Below, piece after piece: positions 61,757-64,000 of a DNA stretch of 64,000 nucleotides (positions are counted from its first letter, which is position 1; each line of letters opens with the position of its first letter). This DNA comes from Hoeflea marina. Lineage in GTDB: Bacteria > Pseudomonadota > Alphaproteobacteria > Rhizobiales > Rhizobiaceae. Made by a program: the position numbers and the translations under genes. The stretch is taken from positions 248,001 to 312,000 of the forward strand of contig NZ_QGTR01000003.1 in assembly GCF_003182275.1 (NCBI RefSeq), in the 5' to 3' direction. A model generated the notes under the pieces. That model was given only the letters and a program-made list of their open reading frames with translations, did not search any database and had not been told where the DNA came from.

Positions 61757-64000
61757 TTGACCCATCAGCCCCCCTTGTCCCAGGAGACGCTCAGCACCGC
61801 CGAGCTCGCCACCAGCGAGAGCCGCGCCTCGGCAACGCCGATGATGGAGCAGTTCATCGAGATCAAGGCGGCCAATCCAGATTCGCTGCTGTTCTACCGG
61901 ATGGGCGATTTCTACGAGCTGTTTTTCGGCGACGCCGTCGATGCGTCGCGGGCGCTCGGCATCACGCTGACCAAACGCGGCCAGCATCTGGGCCAGGATA
62001 TTCCGATGTGCGGGGTGCCGGTGCATGCGGCGGACGACTACCTGCAACGGCTGATCCGGCTCGGCTTCCGGGTGGCCGTCTGCGAGCAGGTCGAGGACCC
62101 GGCGGAATCGAAGAAGCGCGGCGGCAAGTCGGTCGTCAAGCGCGACGTGGTGCGGCTGGTAACACCGGGCACCCTGACCGAAGACAAGCTGTTGTCGCCG
62201 TCCGAATCCAATTTCCTGATGGCGATGGCGCGGGTGCGCGGATCGGGCGAGGCGCAGTTCGGGCTTGCCTGGATCGAGATCTCCACCGGCGCCTTCCATG
62301 TCACCGAGAGCAACCAGACACGCCTGTTGTCGGATATCCTCAGGATCGAGCCCAGCGAGCTGATTGTCGCCGAAGGCGTGTTCCACGATCCGGAGATGCG
62401 GCAACTGATGGACCAGCTCGGCCGGGTGGCAGTGCCGCAGCCGCAGGTGCTCTTCGACAGCGCCACGGCCGAGGGCCGGATCGCCCGCTTCTTTGACGTC
62501 GCCTCGCTCGACGGTTTCGGAAGTTTTTCGCGCGCCGAACTCGCCGCCGCCTCGGCCGCCATCACCTATGTGGAAAAAACCCAGTTCGCGGAGCGACCGC
62601 CGCTTGGCCGGCCGGAGCGAGAGCGCGACGGCGCCAGCCTGTTCATCGATCCGGCCACCCGCGCCAATCTGGAGCTCATCCGCACGCTGTCGGGCGAACG
62701 CCAGGGCAGCCTATTGAAGGCCATCGACCGCACGGTGACCGGCGGCGGCGCACGGCGGCTGTCGGACTGGCTGATGTCGCCGCTCACAGATCCGGAAAGG
62801 ATCAATGCCCGGCTCGACGATGTGAGCTGGCTGATGAGCGAACCCGGCTTCACCGATAATGTGCGCCTGGCCTTACGAAGCGTTTCAGACATGCCGCGGG
62901 CGCTGTCGCGGCTGGCGCTCAACCGCGGCGGGCCGCGCGACCTGCAGGCGATCCTGGCCGGCGTGGAGGCCGCCACAGCGATCGCTGCAAGCTTCGGCGA
63001 CCGACGGCCCCCCGCCGGCATCCAGGCCGCCGTGGCGGCGCTCGAGGCGCTGCCCGACATGCTTCGGACCGAGCTGTCGGCCTGCCTTGCCGACGAGACT
63101 CCACTCTTGAAGCGCGACGGCGGCTTCGTCCGCGCCGGGCACAATGCCGAACTCGATGAGCTCCGGGCGCTGCGCGACGAGTCCCGCCGGGTGATTGCCG
63201 GCCTGCAACTCGCCTATGCCGAGGAAACCGGGGTGCGGGCGCTGAAGATCCGGCACAACAATGTGCTGGGCTATTTCATCGAGGTGACGGCACCGAACGC
63301 AGGTCCGCTGACCGAGGGGGACGCCGCGCGCGGCCGCTTCATCCATCGCCAGACCATGGCCAACGCCATGCGCTTCACCACGACCGAACTTTCGGATCTC
63401 GAAACCCGCATCGCCAATGCCGCCGATCAGGCGCTGGCGATCGAATTCGAGCTGTTTGACAGCATGCTGTCAATGGTCGCTTCGCAGGCCGACGCGATCA
63501 AGGCCGCCGCCGACGCGCTGTCGGCCATCGACGTGCTGGCGGGACTCGCCGCGCTGGCCGAGGAACAGGGCTACGTGCGACCAACGGTGGACACCAGCCT
63601 CGCCTTCGACATCGTCGCCGGCCGCCATCCGGTGGTCGAGCAGGCGCTCAGACGCCAGGCGCAACAGCCCTTCGTTGCCAATGATTGCTGCCTGTCGCCG
63701 CCCGGCACAGAGAAGACCGGCGCCATCTGGCTGCTCACCGGCCCGAACATGGGCGGCAAGTCGACCTTCCTCAGGCAGAACGCGCTGATTGCGATCATGG
63801 CGCAGATGGGCTCCTTCGTGCCCGCCGGCTCTGCCCATATCGGCATCGTCGACCGGCTGTTCTCGCGCGTCGGCGCCTCCGACGATCTGGCGCGCGGCCG
63901 CTCCACCTTCATGGTGGAGATGGTGGAGACTGCTGCTATCCTCAACCAGGCCAGCGAACGCTCGCTGGTGATCCTCGACGAGATCGGCCGCGGCACCGCC
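61757..64000 (+). CDS. mutS: DNA mismatch repair protein MutS (3' end outside window)
   Basis: 748 codons present, cut by the window end; the family is about 880-910 residues, so the last part is missing. N-terminal mismatch-binding domain with [20 protein letters not shown] and [14 protein letters not shown] (Phe and Glu reading the mismatch), connector, levers ([19 protein letters not shown]) and the ATPase with [14 protein letters not shown] and [10 protein letters not shown]. An in-frame stop at 61730 leaves TTG at 61757 as the only usable start that covers the conserved [17 protein letters not shown] segment; no ATG is available before 61841. Confidence 0.95.
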   Translation, partial: MTHQPPLSQETLSTAELATSESRASATPMMEQFIEIKAANPDSLLFYRMGDFYELFFGDAVDASRALGITLTKRGQHLGQDIPMCGVPVHAADDYLQRLIRLGFRVAVCEQVEDPAESKKRGGKSVVKRDVVRLVTPGTLTEDKLLSPSESNFLMAMARVRGSGEAQFGLAWIEISTGAFHVTESNQTRLLSDILRIEPSELIVAEGVFHDPEMRQLMDQLGRVAVPQPQVLFDSATAEGRIARFFDVASLDGFGSFSRAELAAASAAITYVEKTQFAERPPLGRPERERDGASLFIDPATRANLELIRTLSGERQGSLLKAIDRTVTGGGARRLSDWLMSPLTDPERINARLDDVSWLMSEPGFTDNVRLALRSVSDMPRALSRLALNRGGPRDLQAILAGVEAATAIAASFGDRRPPAGIQAAVAALEALPDMLRTELSACLADETPLLKRDGGFVRAGHNAELDELRALRDESRRVIAGLQLAYAEETGVRALKIRHNNVLGYFIEVTAPNAGPLTEGDAARGRFIHRQTMANAMRFTTTELSDLETRIANAADQALAIEFELFDSMLSMVASQADAIKAAADALSAIDVLAGLAALAEEQGYVRPTVDTSLAFDIVAGRHPVVEQALRRQAQQPFVANDCCLSPPGTEKTGAIWLLTGPNMGGKSTFLRQNALIAIMAQMGSFVPAGSAHIGIVDRLFSRVGASDDLARGRSTFMVEMVETAAILNQASERSLVILDEIGRGTA

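Overview
The window is a chromosomal segment of a high-GC alphaproteobacterium, almost certainly of the order Hyphomicrobiales (Rhizobiales) and probably close to Rhizobiaceae or Hoeflea-like relatives. The support is the gene set and order: a NdvA/ChvA-type cyclic beta-1,2-glucan exporter, an OlsB-type ornithine-lipid acyltransferase, the cluster lptC-lptA-lptB-rpoN-hpf-ptsN, the run rpmH-rnpA-yidC-yihA-argB, a PTA-fused malic enzyme beside mutS, and three copies of an intergenic element that looks like the rhizobial RIME1. The genus is an inference. No rRNA, CRISPR array, intact insertion sequence, prophage or integrase was found; one tRNA-Arg (ACG) is present.

Layout. 1-6.3 kb: methylthioribose salvage genes mtnA and mtnK (minus strand) face a complete ribose-type ABC importer (plus strand) across a short shared promoter region; this looks like one uptake-and-salvage unit. 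6.4-11.4 kb: accessory genes (MarR regulator, small acidic protein, MaoC-phosphotransacetylase fusion, membrane/coiled-coil protein, rhodanese, glutamine amidotransferase). 11.5-15.6 kb: ndvA, a decayed patatin-like gene fragment, a Fic-domain gene with a duplicated triple-repeat leader, and tRNA-Arg. 15.8-19.5 kb: a likely minus-strand operon of a TVP38 membrane protein, a flavin disulfide oxidoreductase and a sensor kinase. 19.8-24.2 kb: rpmH, rnpA, yidC, yihA, argB (ribosome, RNase P, membrane insertion, GTPase, arginine synthesis). 24.2-29.2 kb: a 5-kb accessory block (MORN-like protein, PEP-mutase family protein, Ogt, MerR regulator, a carboxymuconolactone-decarboxylase family gene broken by a stop codon, a lipoprotein hydrolase, a DMT transporter). 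29.3-34.2 kb: HAD nucleotidase, LOG-family protein, and dapD/dapE for lysine and diaminopimelate. 34.4-43.1 kb: a chemoreceptor with cheW, def-fmt-truA (translation initiation and tRNA modification), rmuC, ribokinase, nucleoside hydrolase. 43.2-49.4 kb: small heat-shock protein with a probable sigma-32 promoter and ROSE-like RNA thermometer, DUF1150, ptsN, hpf, rpoN, lptB, lptA, lptC. 49.6-59.3 kb: sppA, ihfB, lapA, coxG-like, two RNA methyltransferases with lspA, an AcuI-like reductase, a hybrid histidine kinase and an OlsB-like acyltransferase. 59.3-64 kb: malic enzyme and the 5' part of mutS, cut by the window end.

Most of the window is conserved housekeeping sequence. I found no clearly new multi-gene system. 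The signals that best repay a second look are the two identically spaced three-repeat blocks that run into the fic start codon, the sigma-32/ROSE leader of the heat-shock gene, the MerR-type 19-bp-spacer promoter in front of an operon whose second gene carries a nonsense codon, the three RIME-like elements touching stop codons, and the mtn/ABC divergon. Several genes appear to use TTG starts (ndvA, fmt, mutS, the PEP-mutase family gene and others), so start positions matter here.
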